Origin: Liolophura sinensis | Taxonomy: Eukaryota; Mollusca; Polyplacophora; Chitonida; Chitonidae | Assembly (NCBI RefSeq): GCF_032854445.1 | Contig: NC_088302.1 | Coordinates: 9,357,338 to 9,421,337 of the forward strand | Direction: 5' to 3' | Length of the DNA: 64,000 bases | Part shown: positions 33,788 through 63,255 of the stretch, in pieces | Layout of the letters: each line of letters opens with the position of its first letter | Position numbering within the stretch: position 1 is the first letter of the stretch | Notes under the pieces: generated by a model | Told to the model about the DNA's origin: nothing | Databases searched by the model: none | The model's input: only the letters and a program-made list of their open reading frames with translations | Position numbers and translations under genes: made by a program

Positions 33788-34872
33788 CAACAATAAAGTC
33801 GACATGATAGTTTGTTTTACCAACAGTCTTTTACCATTGGAGCCAAGTATCTAGTTTCTGAAAATCAACGCATCTAGGAGAATGCAGATTCAAAAACAAC
33901 AGACAAGAATACGCCTTCAAAACCTCTCGGTTTTATCAGGCTTTCCAGCACTCCCCTTTGTGAATTAATTAATTTCCAAGAAATCTTTTGAAAGTTTGAG
34001 AGATTTTTTCAGAAATTATGGTTTCATATTATAATTTGTCACTCTGCGTGATTAGGCAGTCGGAGAGAAAGTTTGTTCTGAGACTAAGACATGTCTCCAT
34101 CACTAGAGTAAACTTTGTAGGTCATAACTCCACATGCAGATGTATAAAATTTTGGACACGTAAGTGTTTCTTGTCTGAGATGATATAGAGATTGCCATGC
34201 ATGACTTATGGTAAACATGATAAATGTCACCTGTCGCTTTGACACCCTGTCTTAGTGTGTTTAAGTTGAGACTGTTCAGAGGCTGTGAATGAGAAATGCT
34301 GAAAAGCACCATCATTTTGTAACATGCTGTTAATTTCATAAACTTGATGTGTCTTCATACTATAGACATGGCCACAAGTATACCATATTCACACAACTGA
34401 TGGATTCATTAAATCAAATAACAACTGAGATACGTTGATTGGTTAATGATACAGAGCTACTGCTACAGTATTGTATTTTATGGCAGACCTACTCCCTGGC
34501 ACTGACAGTGTGCAGCCTTTGTTGACGGTCACCATCTTTACCTCTTATGATCCATTGTGTGATGATTTGTGTCATGAATAAATAACAACATCATTACATC
34601 ACTAGAAGTTTTTACCAACCATAAACTTAGCATCCAAGATTATTCAAGCCAGTCAAGCCAATGTAGTTTTATCCAAAAAATCAAATTATATAGGTACATG
34701 CACCGAATTCAAAGTTGCCCCTTTTTTGTGAAAACTATCTGATGATCACCAGACACCCAGTGGGATTAGCCTCAGACGTTTGAAGCCATTCAGCCACATT
34801 AGGTAAAACAGGATTCTGACCTAGTTTCTGTGATTTCTACTGTGAAAGGTTCCCTTTCAAGAAGTTGTTTGG

Positions 34873-35231
34873 CTTGACTGGTCTTCGTCTTTGATAGCAC
34901 CATGTACCCGTGTGACTGGTGTGGTCTTCATCTTTGATGGCACCATGTACCCATGTGACTGGGGTGGTCTTCATCTTTGATTGCACCATGCACCAGTGTG
35001 ACTGGGGTGGTTTTCATCTTTGATGGCACCATGTACCAGTGTGACTGGTGTGGTCTTCATCTTTGATGGCACCATGTACCCATGTGACTGGTGTGGTCTT
35101 CATCTTTGATGGCACTATGTACCCGTGTGACTGGTGTGGTCTTCATCTTTGATGGCACCATGTATCCGTGTGACTGGGGTGGTCTTCATCTTTGATGGCA
35201 ACATGTACCCGTGTGACTGGGGTGGTCTTTC
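34873..35231 (+). repeat. 43-bp tandem repeat, about 8 copies
   Basis: The unit is gactggtgtggtcttcatct, then ttgatggcaccatgtacccgtgt. Copies differ by only a few bases, so the array is young or homogenised. It is intergenic. Confidence 0.95.
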
Positions 35232-37217
35232 CTGAGCTTAAAAATGTGAGCCAGGTTCAAGTGTGAGTATGGATGGGTAAATTGAACTGTGATCTGATTT
35301 GTATAAATTTCTGATAAATCTACAAGTGCAAATATATGAGTGTAACTCAGTGGGTCATTTCTGCTGTGTCAAATGTTGTTGTTTCATGTGCTATGTATGT
35401 TGTTAACATGTATGAATAGAATTACCTTAGTTCAGTATGCAGGTGTTACCTCATTACGAAAGTTGTCTCCCTTTAGTCTACACAGTGAATGTTAGGTAGA
35501 GAAACACTTCTGTTGCAAGCAATACCTTCTCCAGTCACTTTTTACAGATGTGTTAGAAACTGGAATAAGCATCTGACAGACACATGTAAGTAAAGTAGGT
35601 TTCATTTTCATTATTGAAAGGATTTTACATGTCACCAGCTTAAAAAAGATAACATGTATTATAACACACAGCACAAATAGGCATTAAAATGACACTGTTG
35701 ATGCCAACTCTTGAGATTTTTTTCTGATAAATTCATCATGAAATTAATCACATTTCACAAAAATATTCTTAGTGGCCTTCTTGGTGGATGAGTAAATCAG
35801 AATCAAGCAAAATGTGTCACTTGAAAAAGCTAAACGCAAACATTATGTTATATTGTATGGTATGGTGTGTATACATCGGGACTGACCTCAAATTGCCATG
35901 AAGCATTGCTCCGTTTAGAAAGGGAGATCTGAAACAGTATTGGTACATGTTAGATTGAACTACATGGACATGTCATACATTCACAAAAACAGTAATCTGT
36001 AAGGTTCGCAGTGATGTGCCATGCCTGTCTGCAAATCTTATGACTTCTGACATCTGCTGATTATAACTGTGCTCTACCACTTCATCCCACAACAGCCGTA
36101 GTTTGCAGGTCAGATTTGGAGACCTGCTTTGTAATTAGAACTGTAGAACTGTAGAACAGAGAAATGTTACTTGTAAATTGGTTACTAGACTTGGGAAACC
36201 TCTTCGTGTGTCAAGTATTGAATGCCTAGACACATTTACCCACTAGCCAACCAGGGCCCTCTTTCACAAAACTTCATTAATCAATTTTTCTTAACTTTTC
36301 TCGTAAATGACATTGGTTTATGGAACTGTAACCGAGACAAAGTTACAAGAAATATGACTTACAGAGGTTTGTGGATGTGCCCCCAGTATGACAACCAATT
36401 CACTGTCAGTCATTAATATCATTAATAAAACAACCGTGCAGCTCTGTGCAAGTTATCATGCCGGTGACTTTTTTTCATGTAAAATCTTTCATGTAAAATT
36501 TAGAACATATGAAGCTGCCTTTGTTTTGATTTTGGTCCTGAATCAGCAAGATATAGCTAGTTGAAACTATATGTTTGAATGATTGCTTAGGCAGAAAAAA
36601 AAATCACCCCCCATTATTGGTATTGGATTATGAAAGTGTAATTTGTATGTGTTTAGTTCATGATTTGTGTTATGTTGCAGGTATGGTGATCAATCCTTTC
36701 TATAAAAAAAACAAATATATATATCCATGACTACGATAACTGTATATATTTGTCCAGTGCAGTGTGATACTTGTGCTGGCTCTGAAAATCATTGTTTTGT
36801 TTTGTTTTTTTTTGTTGGTGTTTTTTTTTTAAAGAGAAATAAACACTAACTTTGGTGTTCAAACGAAAATAACTTTCTCAGAAATGCAGTTGTACTGGTT
36901 GTTATAGTTTACATCATGTGATTGTTACTACTTAGTCAGTCCCGCTCCGACTGCTGGTGGGACCTTGATGACAATGAACCTTTGACAGTGCTTCATATGA
37001 CAGTGACTTATGCACTGTCTAATGGCCATTGTTGAAGAACACTTCATTTTGACTCATCCATCAGTATCATGCGGTCACATTCAGGATGTTTTGTCAGTAA
37101 CTTGCCGTAGGTTTATCCTGGACATATGCACTGATATTTTACATATTGTCTACACCATGTCAATTTTATGGATGTTAAATTTATCCAAGTATTTGTATCG
37201 CAAACTGACCAGTATAT

Positions 37218-37915
37218 TATCTGGGCATTTCAACCTACCTGGGCATATTTCTGATATACATTTATCAATTCCCGTCGGGGCACATTTCTGACATATCATA
37301 CCCTATCTAGGCATATTTCTGATATACCACTTCCCATCTGGGCATATTTCTGACATATCACTCGCCATCTGGGCATATTTCTGACATTACTCACCATCTG
37401 GGCATATTTCTGACGTATTATTCCCTGTCTGGGCGTATATCTGACATATCACAGGACATCACCCTCCATCTGGGTATATTGATTACACAGGATATCACAC
37501 TCCATCTGGGCATATTGTTGACACAGGACATCATTCGCATCTGGGCATATTTCTGACACGACATTCCACTCCATCTGGGCACATTGTTAACACAGGACAT
37601 CACACTCCATCTGAGCATATTGTTGACACAGGATATCACACTCACTCTAGGCATATTGTTGACAAAGGACATCACACTCCATCTGGACATATTTCTGACA
37701 TGACATCACACTCCATCTGTGCATATTGCTGCCACAGGACATCACTGTCATCTGGACATATTTCTGACACGACATCACACTCCATCTGGGCACATTGTTT
37801 ACACAAGACATCACACTCCATCTGGGCATATTGTTGAAACAGGATATCACACTCACTCTGGGCATATTGTTGACAAAGGGCATCAGACTCCATCTGGGCA
37901 TATTGCTGGGCATGC
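37218..37915 (+). repeat. 36-bp tandem repeat, about 18-19 copies
   Basis: The unit is ccatctgggcatattgttga, then cacaggacatcacact. Two subtypes (gcatattgttgacac and gcatatttctgacac) are interleaved. The left part is more degenerate. Thirty-six is a multiple of three, which explains the minus-strand open frames. Confidence 0.93.
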
Positions 37916-38104
37916 ACCATCTCTAGATATTCCTTACATACATTCCTGTGGACTGTGACGTGTGTGACAAAGCTAGACAATCATTTCCACACGTATCATC
38001 TGATCCATGCACATCTTGAACAACACATCAGACACAGGGCATCACAGCACATTCCAACATATTTGATATATTTTGAGTCTACGTCGTGTTAAGAGACAGT
38101 TATT

Positions 38105-38395
38105 AATCTGATTGATTGTTCCTGAATGACATACTCAAGAATTTTTCACTTGTGTGATGATGATCACTTTTATGGATCAAGGAAACCGGAGTGCCCAGCA
38201 TAAACCACGGACCTCTAAGAAGTTAATGACAAACTTCCCTCCATGTGACTTACTGATATGCATACCTTAATGGTGGAAAACAAGTGGTCTTCATCACACA
38301 TTAGACTGCACAACGTGTACAACAGTGGCCAGCATTGTAATGGTTGGATACCAAACACAGCCCAGAGGAAACCCACAACCACTCACAGCTAAGAC
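38105..38395 (-). repeat. degenerate SINE-like fragments
   Basis: Plus-strand words catactcaagaatttttcac (38131) and acagtggccagcattgtaat, then aaacccacaaccac, resemble the minus-strand form of the SINE body. The region is broken and highly diverged. Confidence 0.45.
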
Positions 38396-38417
38396 ACATT
38401 ATTTTGACTTTAAACTA

Positions 38418-38622
38418 CTGTAATTCGTCAACCTTTTCACATGTGTGCAAGATGTTTATTCGAGGATATCCTGAGGGAAGTATTCTGTGTTGACTGGGAA
38501 AATTATACTTTTTGTGAAGCCCTGAAACTGGCTAATCCAACCAATCTAGATTTGTGGCCAAATAAAATTATTAATGTGCACTCAAAGTTGCTCTTTCATA
38601 TGTGAAAAGATTAAAAAATTAG
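38418..38622 (+). repeat. MITE-like dispersed repeat B, copy 2
   Basis: Similar over its length to 235-454: gtaattcgtcaaccttttca start, attatactttttgtgaagcc core, gttgctctttcata then a gaaaagattaaaaaattag end. Confidence 0.7.
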
Positions 38623-39103
38623 GGTACATTTAGACACATTGTCTAAATGTCTAGAGTTAAATCTACATTTATTTCAGACCCATACAACATTTAGAAATAT
38701 TATACCAAGATCACGTCACAATCAGACATATCCAAATATTTTACATATCGTCCTGAGCCCAAACCACGTAAGTCATTCAGCCAAACAGACGTGACAGCAT
38801 GCCTTGTTTGATTATACACGGTACCCTGTAATAAGACACTCGGGTTCAGACAAGACTTCATCTTTAAACAGCCTCTCATGAATCACATTGAGGTGGCCTA
38901 GAGGTTACAGTTTAAAATAAGTAAAGTAATTCCGAGAACGGAATTCATGGTTGTCACTCTATATTAGAGACTTTCTCACTCCTTTCTGAATTTCTGTCAG
39001 CTTGCTGCACATTGTTTTGTCTAAAATACCAGCATGCATTTTTATACCTACACAGCTACATGTACATAAACCTATGTTTATTGCTCACATTCCCTAATGA
39101 TGA

Positions 39104-39190
39104 GGACTGCATTGCTGGCATAATGGTTAGAGCATCCGCCTTGAAGATGGAAGACCCAGGATCAAACCCAGGACTGGTCATACCAAAGAC
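39104..39190 (+). mobile_element. tRNA-derived SINE head of a second family
   Basis: The A-box-like segment ctggcataatggttagagca and B-box-like ccaggatcaaacccaggac sit about 30 bp apart. No acceptor stem closes, so this is a SINE head or tRNA pseudogene rather than a tRNA gene. Confidence 0.6.
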
Positions 39191-39247
39191 TAAAAATGGT
39201 ACTGGTTGCTGCCTCGTTTGGTGCTTAACACCATATTCATACTCTCA

Positions 39248-39365
39248 GTTACATGGTTACTCAGTAATACTCTGAATACGCAAATATATGGTGTCAATAA
39301 TCTTCATATATGAGGATTGTTAACACCATATATTTGTGTATCCTATTGCTGAGTCACCATGTAAC
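39248..39365. mobile_element. 118-bp near-perfect palindrome (foldback MITE)
   Basis: The left arm gttacatggttactcagtaa, followed by aatatatggtgt, is mirrored by the right arm accatatatttg and tgagtcaccatgtaac. The arms differ at about six positions and one small gap, with a four-base centre. It lies just after the tRNA-like head and could be its 3' part. Confidence 0.8.
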
Positions 39366-42300
39366 AAATTTATCCTACAAAGACAAATCAATTCAGTGCA
39401 GAAGAAAGATGTAGAAGTGAATCCCAACAAAGGGAGATAACCTACTCAGCAGACACATTTGACATTGTCTGCAGGATTCGAGAATATATACGTACCCCAC
39501 ATGACTGTTGTTATCCAATGAAAAGCTGAGCATTTTGTCTGATGCAGGATAAATTACAATACCTGTTTGATAATATGCTTTACACCTGTGCACTATATTA
39601 AGGTAATTCAGTCAAAAACATGTATACGAGACAGCAAATAACAACAAAAGCAAATTCTGACTGATTTTACTTTTCCACAAGAGAAAATTTTATTATTCAA
39701 AAAACTGGGCCAACAACACTGAGGAGGTAAGATGGAGAGGTGTTGACAATATAACTCTTCTATAGAAAGAGCAGTAGAGAAAATATACCGCCATCTCTGC
39801 TTTACCCATGAAATTAACTGGTCTTGCTTCTGAGCAAAAGTTTCAAGAATATATACTTTTTGTTTTAATCGAACATGGGTTGAACATTTCTGACAGTGCT
39901 GTAACAAAAACTGTGTGACTTGTGGATAGACTTTTAAAATACTGCAACAAGTAAAGCTATTTTGTGAGGGACGGGTAATCATTTTTTTAATCAACTAAAA
40001 GAAAATTTACGGATAGGAAAGGTTTACTGGGCATACTGGTGAAATGTTATTTCATGGTCTAGAATTCCGACAAAGTTTCTCTGCTAAATTTAGGTAAACT
40101 GAGCTAGATTATGTCTTCCAGAGTTGATAAAGGTAACAGATTACAATTAACGAATAATGCAAGTACTATGTGATAGTCTAACAATGCCATCATGCTTAAC
40201 GCACAACAAGAAACAAGGCTTGTTTGTAACTTAACAAGGAAAATACCCGAACATTAACAATCTTTTTCATTTCTTCTGTATGTAGTGACGCATCACAAGT
40301 CACAGACTGACACCGAGGTATACATACAGATGTCACCATGCACCTCCACTGACTTCACCAGACAGACACAAAGTTGCTTACAGTACACCATTACCACAAG
40401 GGAGAGCATTGCATACTCACACAGGTCACACCTTGGACATTCACATTTCACATTCATGTACATATATACACACCATGTACTTTGTAGAACACAAACAGAA
40501 ACTAGAAACCAGAAGCCCAGAAGACCAGAAACTAGAAGCCATGAAAAGTCCTTAACATAGTGTTGTTAATTTCAAACAGATCAGGGTACGTAATTACACA
40601 TATACGTGTAAGCTTAACAAGACTTAAAATATTGCGCCTGTCTAAATCCCTATGGTTCTGGCATTATTATAAACGATGAAAACAAAAATTAAACAAAATA
40701 CATGAACTAAATTTTTCGATAACAATTTTATGATTGGCATGACTAGAAATACATTATCTAGTGTAATAAGCTGTTGTACGTGTTGCTCCATGGGATAGCA
40801 AAGACAAAAACAAAAACATGTACCCAATATCTAGCTATACAGTTTATCTTCAGCCAATAAAACCTCAAATCTACTTGGTATAACTACTGCAAGGTTTAGG
40901 TTATTCTACAATTATAATACTAATCAGCACTTCAGAATTTCTGACGATTCTCATGAGACAAGACAGGTACAAGTAATTTACCCCAAGGGTATAAATTCCT
41001 TCAGCTCAATTTCATACACTGCAGATTCACAACTGACAAACCTCCCAGTCAACAATTCAGAACAGGTCAACAGCCGATAAGAACTAAATCAACAAGCTAG
41101 TGTGTGCGAACGAGTAAAACAAAGAAAAAATACTGAGCAAGAAACAAAATGATTATTTGAGAATAATTAAAACCGCTGCCATCACGGAGGAATATTATAT
41201 AATATTTCATGTCATTTATTTGAAGGTGTGAGTGGTATTAATGAACCATACATGGTACAATGCCACAATCCACAACAACATCCACATACATGTACCTGGT
41301 TATTAAGTGACGAGATCAGTCAATTTACCAAAAGGGACTAGGAATTACACAGATTTCAGAATCAGGAGACAGCTACAGTTCTAACCCCTGACCACATTTT
41401 ATAAACACAACAGGCATTTATAAACAAACTTGCACACAACCAGACAACTTCAAACTAAACAGAATACCTATATTGGAAGAGAGGTTTTCTCATACTTGAA
41501 CTTCCAAGTAAATCATTAAATACATACATGTATATGAAGCTTCTTCAAATTTCCCTACAATATTGCACTCATCTATTGGTTTTAGGGTCTAAATATGTTT
41601 TTCACTAATTGAAATACAATGAAAAGTCAGCAGTTTAATTTTTTAAGTTAATATTAAATGGTCTTAAATATCTAAATATCTTTAACTTGAAAGCAAAATT
41701 TGTTCAATTGCCTCACTTTGTCCAAGACATACTTAACGGCCTTATTTTAATGAATATAAACTTCAATCCCAGAAACAACAGACTACTTCAAAAATAAGTA
41801 TGTGATAGAAAATAAAAGGTCAAAGGGAATGTTGGCAAACAAAATAGAACAGTGACTTATGCACCTGCTAATTTGACATGTGTGTTGCGGCCCACTGGCA
41901 AACGAACTGTCCAATTTATTACAGCACACCTATTGCTTTGTTGACGTTATGAAAGTTATATAAAAAAAAAATTCCAAATTAAAACAATATTAAAAGTGAA
42001 AATGTGAAAATCAGTCCATCATGTTAGTGGTGTGTTAATGGGGTGCATAAGCATTAATATAAGTATAAGGAGGACTTAATATAAAATACAACTCATTGAA
42101 TTTACAATTTTTCCATCACACAAAATTAACCATGACAAAGCTGTTAGGGTAAAAATTTTTTTGGTTTTATTTAATTTACTTTTTTTTTTTTATTGTTGTA
42201 TGTACAAAAGCATGCTTGTTAATACAGTCACACAGTTGTAGATATGACCAACACAAAAAATATCTCCCAACAAGATCCCTATGCCAAGTCTCTCAGTTAT

Positions 42301-42423
42301 TACATTTCCTGCTAGAATAATAAAAACGGAGGGATGATGGTTTCGCAACCAACTCTTTCAACTGTCACTTTGTCATGCAGGTACTGTTAGTTGCCTCCCT
42401 TGATCAGCAAATCTGAGACCTGT

Positions 42424-53333
<10,910 letters not shown>

Positions 53334-53500
53334 CTTAGCTCACTTGTTGAAATGGCTCTCTCTCTCTCTTCTGTGCAAAAGTCTGGCCGACCTTAGCAGC
53401 TGCAGCTTTTTAATGCCGTTGATCGTAGTCGGTGACGTCACCAAAGTCGCCGTGCACCTTGGGTAAATCTACATCCGGCCTGGAAATTTATGGTAAGTTT
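53334..53500. promoter_or_regulatory. candidate divergent promoter of REEP5-like and ERK3-like
   Basis: The REEP ATG sits at 53333 on the minus strand. A donor-like atg|gtaagttt at about 53492 on the plus strand could close a non-coding first exon of the kinase. The interval is GC-richer than its surroundings and contains a ctctctct run. No core promoter motif was identified. Inferred. Confidence 0.35.
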
Positions 53501-56312
53501 TGGGAAGAGAAGGCGCTGTTGTTTGCATATTTAGAAAAGGTGATGAAGATTAAACAGAAAGTAAATGAACGTTTTGATATTCTTGTTTTACACCAACATT
53601 TACTAAACGGTATAGACTGCAAAGCGCTGGCCAAACTGTAGTCTTAGCTTAAGGTCAAACATCGAAATCTGGCCCCCCTCATAACTTGTTGGTATCATGA
53701 GGTTTGACAGCTAAAATTAGCTGTCTTTTGTGTTACATACCAAGCAAGAATGTCATATAGATTTATCGCAGGAATATTTGCTGATTGAGTTTAGTCTTTT
53801 AGTGTATTGCACAATATGTGTCAGCCAAAGGATGTCATAAAATCATGACTTCATGAAGGGTAAGACCAACTTCCGTATGACACCGAAATGAGAATTAAAA
53901 GTTTACTTTTGCCGTGTTGGACAACCAGGGCGGTTTGTTTGGCTCTTAGATTAGTACAGAAGTTCTTCTGTTAAAACGAAAATAACATAAGTAGTATCAG
54001 CAGTGATCTATTTAGCCAACAAAATGGGAAGAAGAAAAATCATGTACCTATAAAGTTGATAGATAAGCTTATTCATGGACAGAAAGAGTAATAGTTAGTT
54101 TTGGCCTCATATCAGGCCCCTAGTTAGCAGTTTATCGTGTGCCGCAGCACCATGCCTATCACAATGTCGGCCATGCCTCTGTGAAGCCACAGTGCAGTGC
54201 ATCCTGCCCCTAAAAAAAACTTTATTCGATTTGCTGTCCATTTCTGCAAACCAATACTGTAAATACTTTCATCGGCTTTTCGTATCATATTCACTGAACA
54301 TTGCCTCCGATTGCAGGACAACTTTTTTCCATCCAAGTATTAAAGGGTAACTATAATACCGAAAGCATTTCTTAACCTGATAATTCTTACCCCGAAAGGT
54401 GGTTTCCCTTCAGCCAACAATGCATATATAATGCACAGTTGTGGATCGACAAGTTTGCATTGACAAGTTTGCACAACAGTTAAACTTGAATATTAGACGA
54501 TGGCCAACACCATGCCAAGTTTGAGTCAGACGGACAGGAAGTGTCAGTCCATCTACAAAAGACTAGCCGCACAGAACAAAACTATTCGATCTTTTTTTAC
54601 AAACCATACAAATGCAACATTCAAAGCAACAACAACGACATTGTGCACCCTCATACTATTGAGCCAATCTTATAAGATAAGTAAATCATCATACAAAGTT
54701 CTACTCAAACAGACCAGTCAAAAGTATTCAAGAAAATGAGATTTATTTTTTGGTAATTAAAAAAACAAATCATTTGATTCTAATGGTATGAATTTTACAA
54801 GTAACTTAATTGATTGTCTTAAGTGAAGTCAGCCATAGGTCTTTGTTTTGTTTCAAATGCCTTACCCAATGCTTTCAGTCATAATTCCTGAACAAATGGC
54901 ATTTTTCTCCATGGTGCTATTTGTATTAATGTAGTGAAAATCACAAAAATAAAATAAATCAAAAAAATATGTGAAGTAAAGATAAAAAATTTTCTTCTTG
55001 TTGTATAGGTCTTAAGTTAATAGACTGGCTGCTATGGAGTACTTTAAAAAAGTTTTTTTCCCTTTAAGAAATAAATTTCATGTGATACTTATGCAGTATC
55101 TGCATGCAAGCCATATATTTATGGGAAAATTTCCATTTTTTATTATCAGTGGAGGAGCTCCATGGTGACATGGTATATTTAAACTATGTCTTAAACTAGA
55201 TCTAAACTGGTCTTGAATGGCAACATACCCATTTCCAGCGATGACAACATCTTGAAGGTCGAAGGGACCGCGGACACCTAGCAATTATTACAAGGACACT
55301 AAAAGCCCCATGCCTTTCATAAATCCTGGCTAGGCATCTGTCATATTGTAGAAAAGAAGTTGTCATTGTTTTATTCTTGACTGACATTTAAAAGCACAGA
55401 AAACACTAATGTGAAGTATATATCTGATTAACGACCATTCTAAAAGCAATATCCAGAAAAATACATTTTTCGAATTTTTTTCAACCTGGTTTTTTGCCAC
55501 CAGGCACACACAGACTGCTAGCTTTCATCATTCAAAAGGAATGAACACTGAAAATCAACTATTTACGGCATTCAGTATGGATATGACGCCACTGATACCT
55601 CTGAATCAATACAGACCACAACAGAATTTGATGTTTAAAAATTATTTTACTTTGTTGGATAAATTTTGAAGCAATAAATCAAACTATTTTCCTGTACAGT
55701 GTTTAATAGTTTTTCATCAGATGTGTTGTTCACACTCTTCAGGAGAAACAAAACAGGAGATTTGTGAATGAAATTCAAAGACCATCACAAGTACAATTAT
55801 GTTTAAGATAAAAATTTACAAATAGATACAATTTGATGATACCACTGATACTAAGGACTTGTGATAGTCCTAAAAGTGATCCTAAGTGATCCTAAAATGG
55901 CTGATATTCAAGGTGGAATTTCACCACATGGACTACTACTTCAAACTTTTAAACTATTTCTACAGATATAGTACAACTTGCTCTCCAAATCTCTTTATCT
56001 AACTTTAAAAATTCTTTATAGGTAAAGCTGTGGGGCACACATATACAGTATCAATGGTGAATAGTTATGCAGGCTATTAAATCTCCATCAGCTAAGCATG
56101 GTCAGAAGTGAAACCACCAAGGGATTCATATTTGGACATTATACATGATGGTGTACATGGACTTGAAGACCCGTGTCTCCTATACCTGGTCTAATTTTGG
56201 TTACAGGAAATAATGTGGGACCCACTTTAAATTTGTTAGTTTGAAATTTTAATACATACGTGTAGTCACCATATATGACTCATACTTTTAAAGTTGACCT
56301 TTTTTTTTTCAG
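53501..56312. other. intron or intergenic stretch upstream of the kinase
   Basis: AT-rich with one dispersed repeat copy at about 55430-55740. Short frames (for example 54500-54739) have no recognisable family or exon borders. Confidence 0.5.
55430..55740 (+). repeat. dispersed repeat C, copy 1
   Basis: Diverged relative of 59520-60050: cacacagactgctagctttc against cacatggactgctagatttc, and acagtgtttaatagtttttc against agagtgtttaatgatctgtc. Confidence 0.55.
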
Positions 56313-56410
56313 GTAAGGATACAAATTCAGTTACCATGTTTCGGTCTAAGTCGTCCTGGCCTTGATCATATAGAGACTGTTAGTGATAGTGTGATACCTG
56401 ATCAAAAAAC
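56313..56410 (+). other. 5' UTR part of the ERK3-like first coding exon
   Basis: A strong acceptor (pyrimidine run then ttttcag at 56312) lies 98 nt upstream of the kinase ATG, so the gene has at least one further non-coding exon upstream. A donor-like atg|gtaagttt at about 53492 could end that exon, close to the REEP gene start. The link is inferred. Confidence 0.6.
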
Positions 56411-61299
<4,889 letters not shown>

Positions 61300-62702
61300 A
61301 AACAGTGATACAGATAGTGTGATTTATTTATTGTTGTTGTATGGTTGAGGGAACCTGTAACCTGTATATGACATTTATCATAGATGCTGACAAGAACAAT
61401 CCTCTGCTATCATGGTGTCATTATGTACTTAGTGATCTACAGTCTCTATCATGGTTAGAAAACATTAATCAGAACAATTTAATAACAATTTCTTTAGTTG
61501 CAAAAAAAATTGCCCTTTTCTGTTCTTTTTCCATTTTTTCTTTTCTTTTCTGTTTTGTTTTATGTAATTGTGTATTATGCTTTTTTCCTTTTTTCCTGGC
61601 AAGTGTATGATTTTGGTGTGCACACTACAAATCTCCTGGTTTTTTTGTTAATATAAATCCTACTATGATCCAAACGTTTGAAGGCCTTTTGTCATATTTT
61701 GTGTAGGGTTTGTTATAAACCCATAATCTTTCATCCATTGATTCATTCATATTTGGTGTTCACATTGCTGTCTAACAACTACAGTTTCTGTACAATTTGC
61801 CAGATGTACCATGGGTCACTCAAACATATTGGCGGTGTGTTGTGAAATAAGACAGATATCACATTACATAAGATCCATAAAGTGTTTGAAAGTACTAGTG
61901 TTAATCAAGAAAATGGGTCTGGGATAACGATACAGAGTTTTTCTATTCTTATTTTTTATTCAGGCTGATGAAAAAGATGAAGTAAACCAAGAATTTGAGT
62001 AGAGCCTTGTCAAAGCAGCTGTTAATTATGCGGAATGCTTGGCACAAAACAACTCAGTCAAGACACAGCCTTATGTACATGCACAGTATTTTTTAACCTC
62101 AACATTAATTGTAAATACTTCAATCAAAAATCAGGTTGTTGAAGTGTGAAAAAATGATTGTTCCTACACCCATGAGGTTAGGCATACTTTGCTTCCTCCC
62201 CACCAAGGCACTGCCCTCATTGTCGCTCAAGTGGGTTTGTTATTTCTCACACCTGACCCGTCCTACATGCTACAACAAGAAATGGTACTGTAGAGGTCTG
62301 AATTATCATGATTACATGCACATGTAGCTCAGGCTAAAATCAGTCTTCAGCATATGTCCATGCAGGTCATGATTTAATAAGGGTAATGGCATGTTTGAGT
62401 AACCTGAATAATAATGCAAGAGCCATGAGATTTTGCAAGTTTTAGTTGTGGTATTAACAGACTGCAAGAAGACCTATCACTTAACTCTGAACTCACGAGT
62501 TATGTTATTAAACAGATAGTGGAAGGTAAAGCTTTCTCCTTCTGTATGTGTCTACTAAGTATTTGAAAGATTTTTATGCTGGTATGCATAGGCGTCAAAA
62601 AAAGAGAATAAGAAGGAAGTACAAGAGTCATCCAGTGCATATCCAGGGATAAGTGAAATACTTTCTCACAGTCTGCTACCGCTAATTTGTAAAATTCTCT
62701 AT

Positions 62703-62814
62703 TTTTCCCGGGCTCTGCCCGGTTTCCTCCACCATAATGCTGGCCGATATCATATAATTGAAATATTCTTGAGTACGGCATAAAACACCAATCAGAATCA
62801 AAATAAATAAATAA
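62703..62814 (+). mobile_element. tRNA-derived SINE, 5' truncated
   Basis: Body and tail: tttcccgggctctgcccggt, ttcttgagtacggcataaaa, aaataaataaataaa. Confidence 0.88.
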
Positions 62815-62925
62815 AATTCTGTGATTGTTGCAAGATTTCTGTAAACTTCGAATAAGGTGCATTGTCCTGCTCACTTGTCTATATACATGTAGCCTACTAT
62901 GTAGTACATATATAGGCCTTCCGTT

Positions 62926-63206
62926 CTAGAAAAGAAGGGATATTCTATAAAACAGCATACTGTGGAGCAGCACATGTATAGGGCTACCACTCAAAAAAGA
63001 ATGGGATATTTATATAAACAGCCTTCTATGGAGCAGCGCATATATAAATCTACTGTTCAAAAAAGAAGGGGATATTCTATATAAACGGCCTACTATGGAA
63101 TAGCACATGGATAGGCCAGCTATTAAACAAAAGAAAGGGATATTCTCTATGAATAAGCTACCATGCAGCAGCACATTCAAAAAGAAAAGGGATATTATAT
63201 GTAAAC
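62926..63206 (+). repeat. degenerate tandem repeat of about 65 bp, 4-5 copies
   Basis: Each unit starts near caaaaaagaaggggatattc and contains ctactatggagcagcacat. Copies begin near 62928, 62991, 63057, 63125 and 63178; the last two are shortened. Confidence 0.88.
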
Positions 63207-63255
63207 ATGTCACAGCTATTATTATTCAATATGATTAATTTTATTGCAACCTGGG

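Larger units (their letters stand above)
33404..42423. other. intergenic region between LRRC49 and REEP5-like
   Basis: The two genes converge here. It holds a SINE, the 43-bp and 36-bp arrays, MITE-like copy B2, a tRNA-like repeat head, a hairpin element and probably both 3' UTRs. No supported gene is seen. The open frames at 37418-37980 are repeat artefacts (MPRWSVMSC type). Confidence 0.75.

Noticed and set aside
37418..37980. Overlapping frames of the MPRWSVMSC type
   Set aside because: The 36-bp repeat period keeps frames open; no exon borders or conservation are visible.
39608..39994. 128-codon minus-strand frame
   Set aside because: AT-rich composition, no domain and no repeat or exon signals; consistent with chance.
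53432..53641. 69-codon frame beginning MTSPKSPCTL
   Set aside because: It crosses the best local donor (gtaagttt), has no recognisable family and probably overlaps a non-coding first exon.
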